From assembly GCF_014649855.1 (NCBI RefSeq), contig NZ_BMTV01000029.1, positions 1 through 64,000 on the forward strand: DNA of 64,000 nt, given 5' to 3'. This DNA comes from Streptomyces roseolus. GTDB taxonomy: Bacteria > Actinomycetota > Actinomycetes > Streptomycetales > Streptomycetaceae. The notes under the pieces are model-generated. The model saw only the letters and a program-made list of their open reading frames with translations. It did no database searches and was not told the origin of the DNA. The position numbers and the translations under genes are program-made. Positions 38,065 to 46,771 of this stretch are shown in pieces (position 1 is the stretch's first letter; each line of letters starts with the position of its first letter).

Positions 38065-38850
38065 TCAGTGGTGCAGGATTTTGGAGAGGAAGTCCTTCGC
38101 CCGGTCGCTGCGCGGGTTGTTGAAGAACTCCTCGGGGGTGGCCTGTTCGACGATCCTGCCGTCGGCCATGAAGACGACCCGGTCGGCCGCGGAGCGGGCG
38201 AAGCCCATCTCGTGCGTCACGACCACCATCGTCATGCCCTCCCGGGCCAGCTGCTGCATGACCTCAAGCACCTCGTTGATCATCTCCGGGTCCAGGGCCG
38301 AGGTCGGCTCGTCGAAGAGCATCACCTTCGGACCCATGGCGAGCGCGCGGGCGATCGCCACGCGTTGCTGCTGGCCGCCGGAGAGCTGCGCCGGGTACTT
38401 GTCGGCCTGCGCGGCCACTCCCACCCGCTCCAGCAGGGTGCGGGCCTTGGCCTCCGCCTCGGCCTTCGCGGTGCCGCGGACCTTGATCTGGCCCAGCATC
38501 ACGTTCTCGAGCACCGTCTTGTGCGCGAAGAGATTGAAGGACTGGAAGACCATGCCGACGTCCGACCGCAGCCGGGCCAGCTCCCTGCCCTCCGCGGGCA
38601 GCGGCTTGCCGTCGATCGTGATCGTGCCCGCGTCGATGGTCTCCAGGCGGTTGATCGTCCGGCACAGCGTCGACTTGCCGGAACCCGACGGCCCGATGAC
38701 GACGACGACTTCACCGCGGCCGATCGTGAGGTCGATGTCCTGCAGCACGTGCAGCGCGCCGAAGTGCTTGTTCACGCCGGACAGGACGACCAGGTCGTCC
38801 TGGGCCCGGGGGGCGTCCTCGTGGTTCTTGGACACTGCCACTCCGCTCAT
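38065..38850 (-). CDS. gluA: Glutamate ABC transporter ATP-binding protein GluA
   Basis: A 261-aa ABC ATPase: Walker A 'GPSGSGKST' at 53-61, Q-loop 'GMVFQSFNLFAHKT', signature 'LSGGQQQR', Walker B 'VMLFDEPTSALDPE' and switch His in 'VTHEMGFARS'. It opens the gluABCD operon. The first 15 residues may be extra: in-frame GTG codons follow the ATG at 38850. On the minus strand upstream, TATCCT near 38932-38937 with TGTCCG about 17 bp before it is a plausible promoter. Confidence 0.93.
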   Translation of the reverse strand: MSGVAVSKNHEDAPRAQDDLVVLSGVNKHFGALHVLQDIDLTIGRGEVVVVIGPSGSGKSTLCRTINRLETIDAGTITIDGKPLPAEGRELARLRSDVGMVFQSFNLFAHKTVLENVMLGQIKVRGTAKAEAEAKARTLLERVGVAAQADKYPAQLSGGQQQRVAIARALAMGPKVMLFDEPTSALDPEMINEVLEVMQQLAREGMTMVVVTHEMGFARSAADRVVFMADGRIVEQATPEEFFNNPRSDRAKDFLSKILHH

Positions 38851-39113
38851 CGGCCTCTTGCTCCGTCCTCCTCGGTTGGGAGGACACTAGAGACCCGTCC
38901 GGATGACCGTCATCACATCTGAGCGGAAATTGAGGATAACGATAGGGCGACAGTCGGACACTCTGGGTGAAGACGGTCCAGGGGGGCGTACCGGGTGGAT
39001 AACGGAAGCAGGGCCTCCACAGGGGGACACTTGACTGTGACGTCGGTGATCGGCGTTCATGGGGCGTTCACGTCCCGAACGCGGCACACCCCGGCGAACG
39101 AGAGGAGAAGACC

Positions 39114-39839
39114 ATGCGACTGCTGCTCGTCGAGGACGACGACCACGTCGCCGCGGCCCTCTCCGCGATCCTCGCCAAGCACGGCTTCGCCGTCACCCAC
39201 GCCCGCAACGGCGAGGAGGCGCTCCAGGCCGTCCTCCCCACCGCGCAGGGCGAGCGCCCCTCGTACGGCGTGATCCTGCTCGACCTCGGCCTCCCCGACC
39301 AGGACGGCTACCAGGTCTGCGCGCGCATCCGGAAGCTCACCACCACCCCGGTGATCATGGTGACCGCCCGCGCCGACGTGCGCTCCCGGATCCACGGCCT
39401 CAACCTCGGCGCCGACGACTACGTCGTCAAGCCCTACGACCCCGGCGAACTGCTCGCCCGCATCCACGCCGTCTCCCGGCGCACCTCCGGTCCCGCCGGC
39501 GAGGACACCTCCTCCGGCGGTACGGGCTCCGCCGCCGACGCCACCGTGCTCCGCCTCGGGTCCGTCGCCGTCGAGCTGCCCACCCGGCGCGTCAGCGTCG
39601 ACGGCGAACCCGTCGCCCTCACCCGCAAGGAGTTCGACCTGCTCGCCCTCCTCGCCCAGCGGCCCGGCGTCGTCTTCCGCCGCGAGCAGATCATCTCCGA
39701 GGTATGGCAGACCAGTTGGGAGGGGACCGGTCGCACTCTGGAGGTGCACGTCGCCTCGCTCCGCTCCAAGCTGCGGATGCCCGCCCTGATCGAGACCGTG
39801 CGGGGCGTCGGCTACCGCCTGGTCGCCCCGGCCGCGTAA
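39114..39839 (+). CDS. OmpR/PhoB-type response regulator
   Basis: A 241-aa regulator. The receiver has 'LLLVEDDDHV', acceptor Asp57 in 'VILLDLGLPDQDGYQ' and Lys in 'YVVKPYDPGELL'; the winged-helix effector has 'LTRKEFDLLALLAQRPGVVF' and ends 'VRGVGYRLV'. GAGAGGAG precedes the ATG. The gene for its kinase follows after 18 nt. A TTGACT at 39031-39036 could be the -35 of its promoter, without a convincing -10. Confidence 0.9.
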   Translation: MRLLLVEDDDHVAAALSAILAKHGFAVTHARNGEEALQAVLPTAQGERPSYGVILLDLGLPDQDGYQVCARIRKLTTTPVIMVTARADVRSRIHGLNLGADDYVVKPYDPGELLARIHAVSRRTSGPAGEDTSSGGTGSAADATVLRLGSVAVELPTRRVSVDGEPVALTRKEFDLLALLAQRPGVVFRREQIISEVWQTSWEGTGRTLEVHVASLRSKLRMPALIETVRGVGYRLVAPAA

Positions 39840-39857
39840 CGCCCGGCCGCCCCGCCC

Positions 39858-41255
39858 GTGCGCACCCGACTCCTCCCCCTGCTCATCGTCCTGATGGCGG
39901 GGGTCCTGCTCGCCCTCGGCTTCCCGCTCGCCGCCAGCCTCGCCGCCGCCCAGCAGCAGCGGGTCGTCGTCGACCGGCTCGACGACGCCGCCCGCTTCGC
40001 CGCCCTCGCCCAGTTCGTCGGCGACCTCGCCACCGGCAGGGACGAGCGCCGCACCACCCTCAGCGGCGAGCTCGCCAGCTACCACGACGTGTACGGCATC
40101 CGGGCCGGCATCTTCTACCGCGACAACCGCGCCATGGCCGCCGCCCCCGAGGACTGGGTCGTCCCCTACGACGGCGAGGGCCGCCGCGCCTTCAACGAGG
40201 CCCTGCTCGGCCGCCGCAGCCACGACCCGCCGCAGGTCTGGCCCTGGCAGCCGCACGCCCGCCTCACCATCGCCTCCCCGGTCGTCCGCGACGGGGACGT
40301 CATCGCCGTCGTCGTCACCGACTCGCCCACCGGCGAGCTCCGCGCCCGCATCCTCCGCGGCTGGCTGGTGATCTTCGCCGGCGAGGCCGCCGCGATGCTG
40401 CTCGCCGTCGGCGCCGCCGTACGCCTCACCGGCTGGGTCCTGCGCCCGGTCCGGGTCCTGGACGGCGTCACCCACGACATCGCCACCGGCCGGATGAACT
40501 CCCGGGTCGCCGAGGCCGGCGGCCCGCCCGAACTGCGCCGCCTGGCCCGCTCGTTCAACGAGATGGCCGACCACGTCGAGGAATCCCTCGAACAGCAGCG
40601 GGCGTTCGTCGCCGACGCCTCCCACCAGCTGCGCAACCCGCTCGCCGCGCTGCTGCTCCGCATCGAGCTGCTCGCCCTCGAACTGCCCGAGGGGAACGAG
40701 GAGATCGCCTCCGTGCGCACCGAGGGCAAGCGGCTCGCACAGGTCCTCGACGACCTCCTCGACCTGGCCCTCGCCGAGCACGCCGACGCCGATCTGCGGC
40801 TCACCGACGTCGGCGCGCTCACCGCCGAGCGGATCGTCTCCTGGCGGCCGGTCGCCGACGACAAGGGCGTCGTCCTGGTGGGGGAGTGCGGGGCGGCGAC
40901 CGGCTGGGCGGACCCGGTGGCCCTGTCCAGCGCGCTCGACGCCGTCGTCGACAACGCGCTGAAGTTCACGCCCGCCGGGGAGCGGGTCACCGTACGGGTC
41001 CTGCCGGGGAAGGACGTCGTCGAGGTCGTCGTCGCCGACCTCGGCCCCGGCCTCACCGAGGAGGAGCTGACCCGGGTCGGCGACCGCTTCTGGCGTTCCG
41101 GACGCCACCAGAACGTCAAGGGCTCGGGCCTCGGCCTCTCCATCGCCCGCGTCCTGCTGTCCGCCACCGGCGGCGACATCGCCTTCGCCCCGAACGAGCC
41201 GCACGGCCTGAAGGTGACGGTCACGGTGCCGCGCCACGAGCCGACGGACCGGTGA
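39858..41255 (+). CDS. HAMP-containing sensor histidine kinase
   Basis: A 465-aa membrane kinase: N-terminal helix (5-30), extracellular sensor of about 140 residues, second helix (about 170-195), HAMP, HisKA with 'FVADASHQLRNPLAALLLRI' (His near 256) and HATPase with 'VDNALKFTPAG', 'DLGPGL' and 'GSGLGLSIARVLL'. GTG 39858 lies 18 nt after its regulator. The signal is unknown; neighbouring TAXI-binding protein and gluABCD may or may not be targets. Confidence 0.9.
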   Translation: MRTRLLPLLIVLMAGVLLALGFPLAASLAAAQQQRVVVDRLDDAARFAALAQFVGDLATGRDERRTTLSGELASYHDVYGIRAGIFYRDNRAMAAAPEDWVVPYDGEGRRAFNEALLGRRSHDPPQVWPWQPHARLTIASPVVRDGDVIAVVVTDSPTGELRARILRGWLVIFAGEAAAMLLAVGAAVRLTGWVLRPVRVLDGVTHDIATGRMNSRVAEAGGPPELRRLARSFNEMADHVEESLEQQRAFVADASHQLRNPLAALLLRIELLALELPEGNEEIASVRTEGKRLAQVLDDLLDLALAEHADADLRLTDVGALTAERIVSWRPVADDKGVVLVGECGAATGWADPVALSSALDAVVDNALKFTPAGERVTVRVLPGKDVVEVVVADLGPGLTEEELTRVGDRFWRSGRHQNVKGSGLGLSIARVLLSATGGDIAFAPNEPHGLKVTVTVPRHEPTDR

Positions 41256-41333
41256 GGGGCGATGCCCGGACCGTGAGGGAGGGGGCGGCGGGGCCGGCCG
41301 CGGCGCGGTCGGCGGAGGCGGAGCCCGTACGCG

Positions 41334-42332
41334 TCAGGGCTTGACCGAGCGGTAGTAGCGGCGGGCGCCGTCGTGGAGGGTGAGGGGCTCGGTGTAGACC
41401 GCCGTCCGCAGGTCCACCAGCTGGGCCGGGTGCACCTTGCTGCCGATGGCGTCCCGGCTGTCGATCACCGACCGGGTGAACCCCTCCACCAGGTCCGGAT
41501 CGGCCTCCACCGTCGTCACCATCAGGTTCGCCACGGCCAGCGTCTCCACCTCCTGGCCGTTCTGCGCGGCCGCGTACGCGTCGGCCGGGATGACCGCCGA
41601 GCGGTAGTGCCGGGTCGAATCGCCGACGTCCCGCAGCGCCTTTACCAGCGGCGCGTCCATCGGGATCAGCCGGATCGGGGTCCGCTCCGACAGCGTCTGC
41701 ACGGGCTGGGTCGGCAGCCCCCCGGACCAGAAGAAGGCGTCGATCCCGCCCTTCTCCAGCATCTCGGGCATCGAGTCGATGCCGACCGGCACCGCGGTCA
41801 CGTCCAGGGACGTGGTGAGCCCGGCCGCCGCCAGCACCCGGTCCGCTATCAGCCGCACGCCGGAGCCGTCCTGCCCGACGCCCACCCGCAGTCCGCGCAG
41901 GTCGGAGACGCGTTGGGCGGTCGAGCCCTGGCGCACGACCAGCTGGACGTAGTCGTCGTAGAGCCGGGCGCAGCCGCGCAGCCGCTCGAATCCGGGCCGT
42001 CGGTCGCGGATGTACTGGGCGACGGCGTCGGCGGTCGCGACCGTGAAGTCGGCCTCGCCGGAGGCGACCCGCGCCAGGTTCTGCTGGGAGCCCTCGCTGT
42101 CCGTGAGCGTGACCGAGACCTCCGGGAGGTCCTTCGCCATGGCCTGCTTGAGCAGCGCGCCGTACTGCTGGTACACGCCGGTCGGGACGCCGGTGCTGAA
42201 GGTGATCGAACCGCTGGGCGCCGAGGCGCCGAACGGTGCCACCCACCACAGCAGCACCCCGCACACCACGGCCAGCGCGGCCGCGAGCGCGAGGACGCGG
42301 CGGCGGGCGGCGCGGGTGAGGGAGGCGAACAT
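41334..42332 (-). CDS. TAXI-family TRAP-type solute-binding protein
   Basis: A 332-aa exported binding protein. An N-terminal basic stretch and helix ('VLALAAALAVVCGVLLWWVA') act as signal anchor. The TAXI features 'ITFSTGVPTGVYQQYGALL' and 'LTDSEGSQQNLARVASGEAD' are followed by 'GLRVGVGQDGSG'. No TRAP membrane subunits (fused DctQM) are encoded nearby, so it is an orphan or acts as a sensor partner of the adjacent two-component pair. AGGA lies eight bases before the ATG at 42332. Confidence 0.85.
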   Translation of the reverse strand: MFASLTRAARRRVLALAAALAVVCGVLLWWVAPFGASAPSGSITFSTGVPTGVYQQYGALLKQAMAKDLPEVSVTLTDSEGSQQNLARVASGEADFTVATADAVAQYIRDRRPGFERLRGCARLYDDYVQLVVRQGSTAQRVSDLRGLRVGVGQDGSGVRLIADRVLAAAGLTTSLDVTAVPVGIDSMPEMLEKGGIDAFFWSGGLPTQPVQTLSERTPIRLIPMDAPLVKALRDVGDSTRHYRSAVIPADAYAAAQNGQEVETLAVANLMVTTVEADPDLVEGFTRSVIDSRDAIGSKVHPAQLVDLRTAVYTEPLTLHDGARRYYRSVKP

Positions 42333-42496
42333 GCCATCGATCCTGCCAGGTGGCCGAGGCCCCTGGCCAGGGCGGCGGGGCGCGCGTGGCTGTGACGTCC
42401 GCTGCGCGGGGCGCACGCGCTGCGCCGAAGCGGTGAGCGGTTCCCGGCGGCGGGCTCCCGCCGTGTGTCCTGTCGTGGAGCCGGGGTCCCTGCGGC

Positions 42497-42566
42497 TAGC
42501 GTCGGGAGGCGCCCGGTGATCTTGAGGGCAGTCCCCTCTGCCCGCCCCTGGCCCCCTGCCGGGCGC
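42497..42566 (+). promoter_or_regulatory. Structured leader with nested stems and a -10-like TAGCGT
   Basis: TAGCGT (42497-42502) is a plausible -10. Directly after it, GCGCCCGG (42509-42516) pairs with CCGGGCGC (42559-42566), enclosing an inner hairpin GGGCAG (42526-42531) with CTGCCC (42538-42543). The two stems could form an attenuator-like structure ahead of the mini-ORF at 42599. Confidence 0.45.
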
Positions 42567-42598
42567 TCGACCCACCTCTGTCCCGAGGGAGTTTTCGC

Positions 42599-42658
42599 AT
42601 GCTCATGACACTGATGTCCGTTCTCGTCGTTCCCGCCGTCCGGTGGCCGCTGGACTGA
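42599..42658 (+). CDS. Mini-ORF encoding a 19-aa hydrophobic peptide
   Basis: The ORF reads 'MLMTLMSVLVVPAVRWPLD' then TGA. GAGGGAG lies at ideal spacing before the ATG, better than for many genes here. The peptide is rich in Leu, Val and Met, like branched-chain leader peptides, but no amino acid biosynthetic gene follows; the next gene is a sugar-acid kinase 221 nt away. It may be a leader peptide, a tiny membrane peptide or chance. Confidence 0.45.
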   Translation: MLMTLMSVLVVPAVRWPLD

Positions 42659-42702
42659 GCGCGCCGCGCGGGCGAGGGTGGGGCGGTGCGCATTTCTCGG
42701 TA

Positions 42703-42750
42703 GCCGGGAAGCCGGGAAGCCGGGAAGCCGGGAAGCCGGGAAGCCGGGAA
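42703..42750 (+). repeat. Six tandem copies of GCCGGGAA
   Basis: An 8-bp unit is repeated exactly six times without mismatch, followed by GCC. It lies between the mini-ORF and the kinase gene and would vary by slippage. Confidence 0.9.
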
Positions 42751-42769
42751 GCCCGGGGCCTGGGACCCT

Positions 42770-42840
42770 GAGCCTCCGAGGCCGCTGGGGCTCCGAGGGC
42801 CTCTGGGGCTCCGAGGCCCCGGAGCCCCGGAGTCCCGAGG
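42770..42840 (+). repeat. GGGGCTCCGAGG direct repeats and hairpin
   Basis: CTGGGGCTCCGAGG occurs twice (starting near 42786 and 42803). The second copy pairs its GGGGCTCC with the downstream GGAGCCCC to make an 8-bp stem. On the plus strand this could terminate transcription of the mini-ORF before the kinase gene. Confidence 0.5.
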
Positions 42841-42879
42841 TACGCGCTCCGCCCAGCCCGTACGACCGAGGAGCCGTCG

Positions 42880-44055
42880 ATGCAGTCCGTCCCGCCCGTC
42901 ACCCCACCCCGCGTCGCCGTCCTCGCCGACGACCTGACCAGCGCGGGGGACGGGGCGGCGCCGTTCCGCCGGGGCGGCCACCCGGCCCGCGTCCTGCTGT
43001 CCGGCAGCCCGCTCGCCGGGCACGGGCGGGAGGGCGGGGTGCTCGCCGTCGACCTCGGCGGCCGGCTCCTGGACGAGGCCGGAGCCGAGGCCCGCACCCG
43101 GGAGGCGGCCCGCGCCCTGTCCGGGGCGGGGCTGCTGCTCAAGACCGTCGACTCGACCCTCCGGGGCCATGTGGCCGCGGAGATCCGCGCCGCGCGCGAG
43201 GGCTCGGGGCGGCGCGCCGTGGTCGTCGCGCCCGCCTTCCCGGCCGAGGGGCGGACCACCCGCGACGGCGTGCAGTACGTGCGCGAAGTCCGCGTGGACG
43301 AAAGCGAGTTCGCCCGCGACCCCGCCCATCCCGTCCGTACGGCCGACCTCGCCCGTCTCCTCCCGGAAGCCGTCCGGGTCGACGCCGCCCGACCGGAGCT
43401 CCTCACCGAACGCGTCCCCTCCGGAGGCCTGTTCGTCTGCTCCGCCGCCACCGACGCCGACCGCGACCGGATCGTCGCCGCCGTCCCCGACCACGGGGCC
43501 GTCCTGTGGGTCGGCTCCCCGGGCCTCGCCGCCGCCCTCGCCCGTCACCACGCACTGCCCGGCGGAGGTGCGGACACGGGGGAACTCCCGCCCGCCGCAC
43601 GCCCTCTGGTCGTCGTCGGCAGCGCCAACCCCGCCACCCGCCGGCAGCTCGCGCTGCTGGCCGGCCGGCCGGGAGCGGTGGCGGCCGTCGCGGCCGCGCC
43701 GCTGGAGACGGCCACCGACGCCCTCGTACGGATCATCCACACGCCGCACGAACGACGGGCGGACCCGGCGGAGTTGCCCCGGGAGCTCGCCGCGTCCGTG
43801 GCCGCGCTCGCCGCCCGCGCGCCCTTCGACGGGCTCGTGCTCACCGGCGGGGAGACCGCCGAGGCGGTGCTGCGCGCCCTCGGTGCCCACGGCATCGACC
43901 TCCACGACGAACCCGAGCCCGGCATCGCCCGCGGCACCCTGGCCGGTCCGGCCGGCGTGCCCCGCGTCCCCGTCGTCGTCAAGGCGGGCGGATTCGGCGA
44001 CGACCGGACCCTGCTGCGCCTCCACGCCCTGCTGACCGGCGCCGGCCCGGCCTGA
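42880..44055 (+). CDS. Four-carbon acid sugar kinase family protein (former DUF1537)
   Basis: A 391-aa kinase-like protein. Family motifs are 'VAVLADDLTSAGDGAAPF', 'LLKTVDSTLRGHVAAEI', 'PAFPAEGRTTRDG' and, in the nucleotide-binding half, 'VVGSANPATRRQLALL', 'LTGGETAEAVL' and 'VVKAGGFGDD'. Characterised members (OtnK, DtnK, LtnK) phosphorylate erythronate or threonate; the partner isomerase, aldolase and dehydrogenase genes are not adjacent, so the substrate is open. GAGGAG precedes the ATG at good spacing. Confidence 0.85.
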   Translation: MQSVPPVTPPRVAVLADDLTSAGDGAAPFRRGGHPARVLLSGSPLAGHGREGGVLAVDLGGRLLDEAGAEARTREAARALSGAGLLLKTVDSTLRGHVAAEIRAAREGSGRRAVVVAPAFPAEGRTTRDGVQYVREVRVDESEFARDPAHPVRTADLARLLPEAVRVDAARPELLTERVPSGGLFVCSAATDADRDRIVAAVPDHGAVLWVGSPGLAAALARHHALPGGGADTGELPPAARPLVVVGSANPATRRQLALLAGRPGAVAAVAAAPLETATDALVRIIHTPHERRADPAELPRELAASVAALAARAPFDGLVLTGGETAEAVLRALGAHGIDLHDEPEPGIARGTLAGPAGVPRVPVVVKAGGFGDDRTLLRLHALLTGAGPA

Positions 44056-44059
44056 CCGG

Positions 44060-44704
44060 TCACGCCTCCAGGTAACGCAGGACCGCGAGGATCCGGGGGC
44101 TGTGGCCCTCGGTCCCGCGCAGCTCCAGCTTGTCGAAGACCGCGTTGAGGTGCTTCTCCACCGCGCTCAGCGACAGGTGCAGCCGGCGGGCGATCGCCGT
44201 GTTCGTGCACCCCTCCGCGAGCACCTGGAGGACCTCCCGCTCGCGCGGGGTGAGCCGGGCCAGCGGATCGGCGTGCGCGCTGCGCACCACCAGCTGCCGT
44301 ACGACCTCCGGGTCGATCGCCGCCCCGCCCGCGCGGACCCGCTCCAGCGCGTCGAGGAACTCCTCGACCTGCGCCACCCGGTCCTTCAGCAGATAGCCGA
44401 CGCGCTCGGCGCCGGCGGCGAGCAGCCGGGCCGCGTAGCTGCGCTCGACGTGCTGCGAGAGGACCAGGACGCCCGTCCCGGGCAGCCGCTCGCGGATCGC
44501 GACGGCCGCCCGCAGTCCCTCGTCGGTGTGGGTCGGCGGCATCCGGATGTCCACGACGACCACGTCGGGCCGGAGCGCCTCCGTCTCGGCGACCAGCGTC
44601 ACCGCGTCGCCGAACGCCCCGACGACCTCGTGCCCCTCCTCCGCGAGCAGCCGGGCCAGGCCCTCCCGCAGCAGGGCCGAGTCCTCGGCCAGGATCACAC
44701 GCAC
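44060..44704 (-). CDS. NarL/LuxR-type response regulator
   Basis: A 214-aa regulator with 'VILAEDSALLREGLARLL', acceptor Asp in 'VVVVDIRMPPTHTDEG', Lys in 'YLLKDRV' and a LuxR HTH 'LTPREREVLQVLAEG' with 'SAVEKHLNAVFDKL'. GTG 44704 overlaps the kinase gene by 10 nt; a second in-frame GTG at 44698 would overlap by four. The convergent kinase gene ends four bases away. Confidence 0.88.
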   Translation of the reverse strand: MRVILAEDSALLREGLARLLAEEGHEVVGAFGDAVTLVAETEALRPDVVVVDIRMPPTHTDEGLRAAVAIRERLPGTGVLVLSQHVERSYAARLLAAGAERVGYLLKDRVAQVEEFLDALERVRAGGAAIDPEVVRQLVVRSAHADPLARLTPREREVLQVLAEGCTNTAIARRLHLSLSAVEKHLNAVFDKLELRGTEGHSPRILAVLRYLEA

Positions 44705-45858
44705 GGCAGCTCCGCGACGATGGTGGTGGGTCCCCCGAGGGGGCTGTCGATCCGCAGGACGCCGTCGAGCGCGGCGACCCGCCCGCGCAGCCCGGTCAGG
44801 CCGCCGCCCGCCGGATCCGCGCCGCCCCGGCCGTCGTCCTCGACCCGCACGGTCAGCGGGCCGCCGGGCGCCCCCGCGACCCGCACCGAGACGGCCGAGG
44901 CGGCGGAGTGCTTGGCCGCGTTGGTGACGGCCTCGGAGACGACGAAATACGCCGCCGTCTCCACCGGCCGGGGAAGCGGGCCCGTCACCTCGTACGTGAT
45001 CCGCAGCGGCAGCGCGCACCGCTGGGCGACGCCGCCGAGCGCCTCCTCCAGGCCGAGGCTGTCCAGCGCCGACGGGTACACCCGCCAGGCCACCTCGCGG
45101 AGTTCGGCCAGCACCTCCTGGGCCTCCCGGTGCGCCTGGCCGAGCAGCCCGGCCGCCCGCTCCGGATCGCGCCCGCCGCTCCTGCGGGCCCGTCCGATCA
45201 GCATGGCGAGCGCCACGAGCCGCTGCTGCACCCCGTCGTGGAGGTCCCGCTCGATCCGCCGCCGCTCCGCGTCCACGGCCCCCACGACGGCCGCCCGGCT
45301 CAGCGACAGCTCCTCGATCCGGCGGCGCAGCAGCTCCCGCTCCGACGGGCCGAAGAACTCCCGGGCCAGCCGGGCGTCCAGCGCGGTCAGCGCGAACAGC
45401 CCCTGGAGGCCCAGGAACAGCAGGACGCCCCCGAGGACCAGCTGCGTCAGCAGCTCCGCCGCCCCGATCGTCCCGCGCGCCACACCACCGGCCAGCAGCA
45501 CCGCGAGCACCAGGCCGAACCCGAGCAGCGCGAGGACCACCGCGCACACGAGCCCCGTCGCGGACCGCACGGCCAGATACCGCGGGGCGTCGCCCTCCCC
45601 CTCGTGCGCCTCCGGGAACCGGTCGCCGAAGAAACGCTCCCGCCGCCTCCGCTCGACGCCCACGAGCCGTCGGGCCCCCGAGCCGAGCACCCCCAGCGCG
45701 TACGCCCGCGTCCACGGCCACAGCAGAAAGGCACCGAGCGCGCCCCCGGCCACCAGGAGGTACAGCAGCCCGAGCGGCGCCGTCAGGCACCCGGCCGTCA
45801 CGCCCACGGCCCGCCGCCACCCGAACCGGCCCCCGCCGCCGCCCTGTTCCGCCTCCAC
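44695..45858 (-). CDS. Sensor histidine kinase (HisKA_3)
   Basis: A 387-aa membrane kinase with an N-terminal pair of helices of the 'sensor domain' type (about residues 20-50 and 100-165), HisKA_3 with 'RRRIERDLHDGVQQRLVAL' (His near 205) and an ATPase domain with 'VVSEAVTNAAKHS', 'VEDDGRGGADP' and 'GLTGLRGRV'. It is coupled to the response regulator downstream. GTG 45858 is the start, nine bases from the dedA stop on the same strand. Confidence 0.88.
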   Translation of the reverse strand: MEAEQGGGGGRFGWRRAVGVTAGCLTAPLGLLYLLVAGGALGAFLLWPWTRAYALGVLGSGARRLVGVERRRRERFFGDRFPEAHEGEGDAPRYLAVRSATGLVCAVVLALLGFGLVLAVLLAGGVARGTIGAAELLTQLVLGGVLLFLGLQGLFALTALDARLAREFFGPSERELLRRRIEELSLSRAAVVGAVDAERRRIERDLHDGVQQRLVALAMLIGRARRSGGRDPERAAGLLGQAHREAQEVLAELREVAWRVYPSALDSLGLEEALGGVAQRCALPLRITYEVTGPLPRPVETAAYFVVSEAVTNAAKHSAASAVSVRVAGAPGGPLTVRVEDDGRGGADPAGGGLTGLRGRVAALDGVLRIDSPLGGPTTIVAELPCV

Positions 45859-45867
45859 GCGCCCAGC

Positions 45868-46560
45868 CTAGGGGCGGCGGTGTCGCGGCTCCGCGCCGCG
45901 TTTGCGGAGCCGGACCACGAGCCAGGTCGCGGCGGCGCCGAGGACCAGGACGAGGACGGCCTTGGAGACCACGCCCACGTACGCCTCGACCAGCTCCCAG
46001 CGGTCGCCGAGGGCGTAGCCGGCGAGGACCAGGACGCTGTTCCAGACGAGGCTGCCGACGGTGGTCAGCAGGAGGAAGAGGGGGACCGGCATCCGCTCCA
46101 CCCCGGCCGGGACCGAGATGAGGCTGCGGAAGATCGGCACCATCCGGCCGAGGAGGACCGCCTTCGTGCCGTGCCGCCGGAACCACGCCTCGGTCCGCTC
46201 CAGGTCCGAGACCTTCACCAGCGGCAGCCGCGCCCACAGCGCGTGCATCCGCTCCCGGCCGAACAGCGCGCCGATCCCGTAGAGGGCGAGCGCGCCCACC
46301 ACCGAGCCCAGCGTCGTCCAGAACAGCGCGGAGGCGAGGCTCAGCACGCCCTGCCCGGCGGCGAAGCCGGTCAACGGGAGGATCACCTCGCTCGGCAGCG
46401 GCGGGAAGAGGTTCTCCAGGGCGATGGCGACCCCCGCGCCCGGCCCGCCGAGGGTCTCGACGAGACCGGCGGCCCAGCCGGCGATGCCGCCGGCCGGACC
46501 GCCGGCACCGGCGGGCTCCTTGGCGAGAGCGGTCGCGAGAACGGTCGTGAGCGGTGTCAT
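45868..46560 (-). CDS. DedA-family membrane protein
   Basis: A 230-aa membrane protein of the DedA/VTT family, implicated in lipid flipping and envelope homeostasis. Motifs 'FPPLPSEVILPLTGFAAGQG', 'GSVVGALALYGIGALFG' and 'GRMVPIFRSLISVPAG' (with the conserved Arg) are visible among five or six helices. ATG 46560 has GGAGGG three to four bases upstream. It may be co-transcribed with the kinase-regulator pair that follows within nine bases. Confidence 0.88.
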   Translation of the reverse strand: MTPLTTVLATALAKEPAGAGGPAGGIAGWAAGLVETLGGPGAGVAIALENLFPPLPSEVILPLTGFAAGQGVLSLASALFWTTLGSVVGALALYGIGALFGRERMHALWARLPLVKVSDLERTEAWFRRHGTKAVLLGRMVPIFRSLISVPAGVERMPVPLFLLLTTVGSLVWNSVLVLAGYALGDRWELVEAYVGVVSKAVLVLVLGAAATWLVVRLRKRGAEPRHRRP

Positions 46561-46673
46561 GAGCCCTCCATGGCCAGGGGGACGATTCCCCGAGAAGCCC
46601 CCGGCCGACCCGCCGGGGACCCTCCCCACGCTAGAAAGCCCAGCTCGAAGCCGGTATGCGCGTTACCGCCCGA

Positions 46674-46699
46674 CGCCCCTGCGGAAAACCGCAGGGGCG
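46674..46699 (-). terminator. Terminator after the isochorismatase gene
   Basis: CGCCCCTGCGG and CCGCAGGGGCG form a perfect 11-bp stem around an AAAA loop (46685-46688), on the minus strand between the isochorismatase stop (46772) and dedA. Between it and 46772 are several CCCGGTCCCGG-type repeats. Confidence 0.75.
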
Positions 46700-46771
46700 A
46701 TCGGCCCGGTCCCGGCCCGGCCCGGCCTGGTCCTGACACGGTCCCGGTCCCGACCCCGGCCCGGTCCCGGC

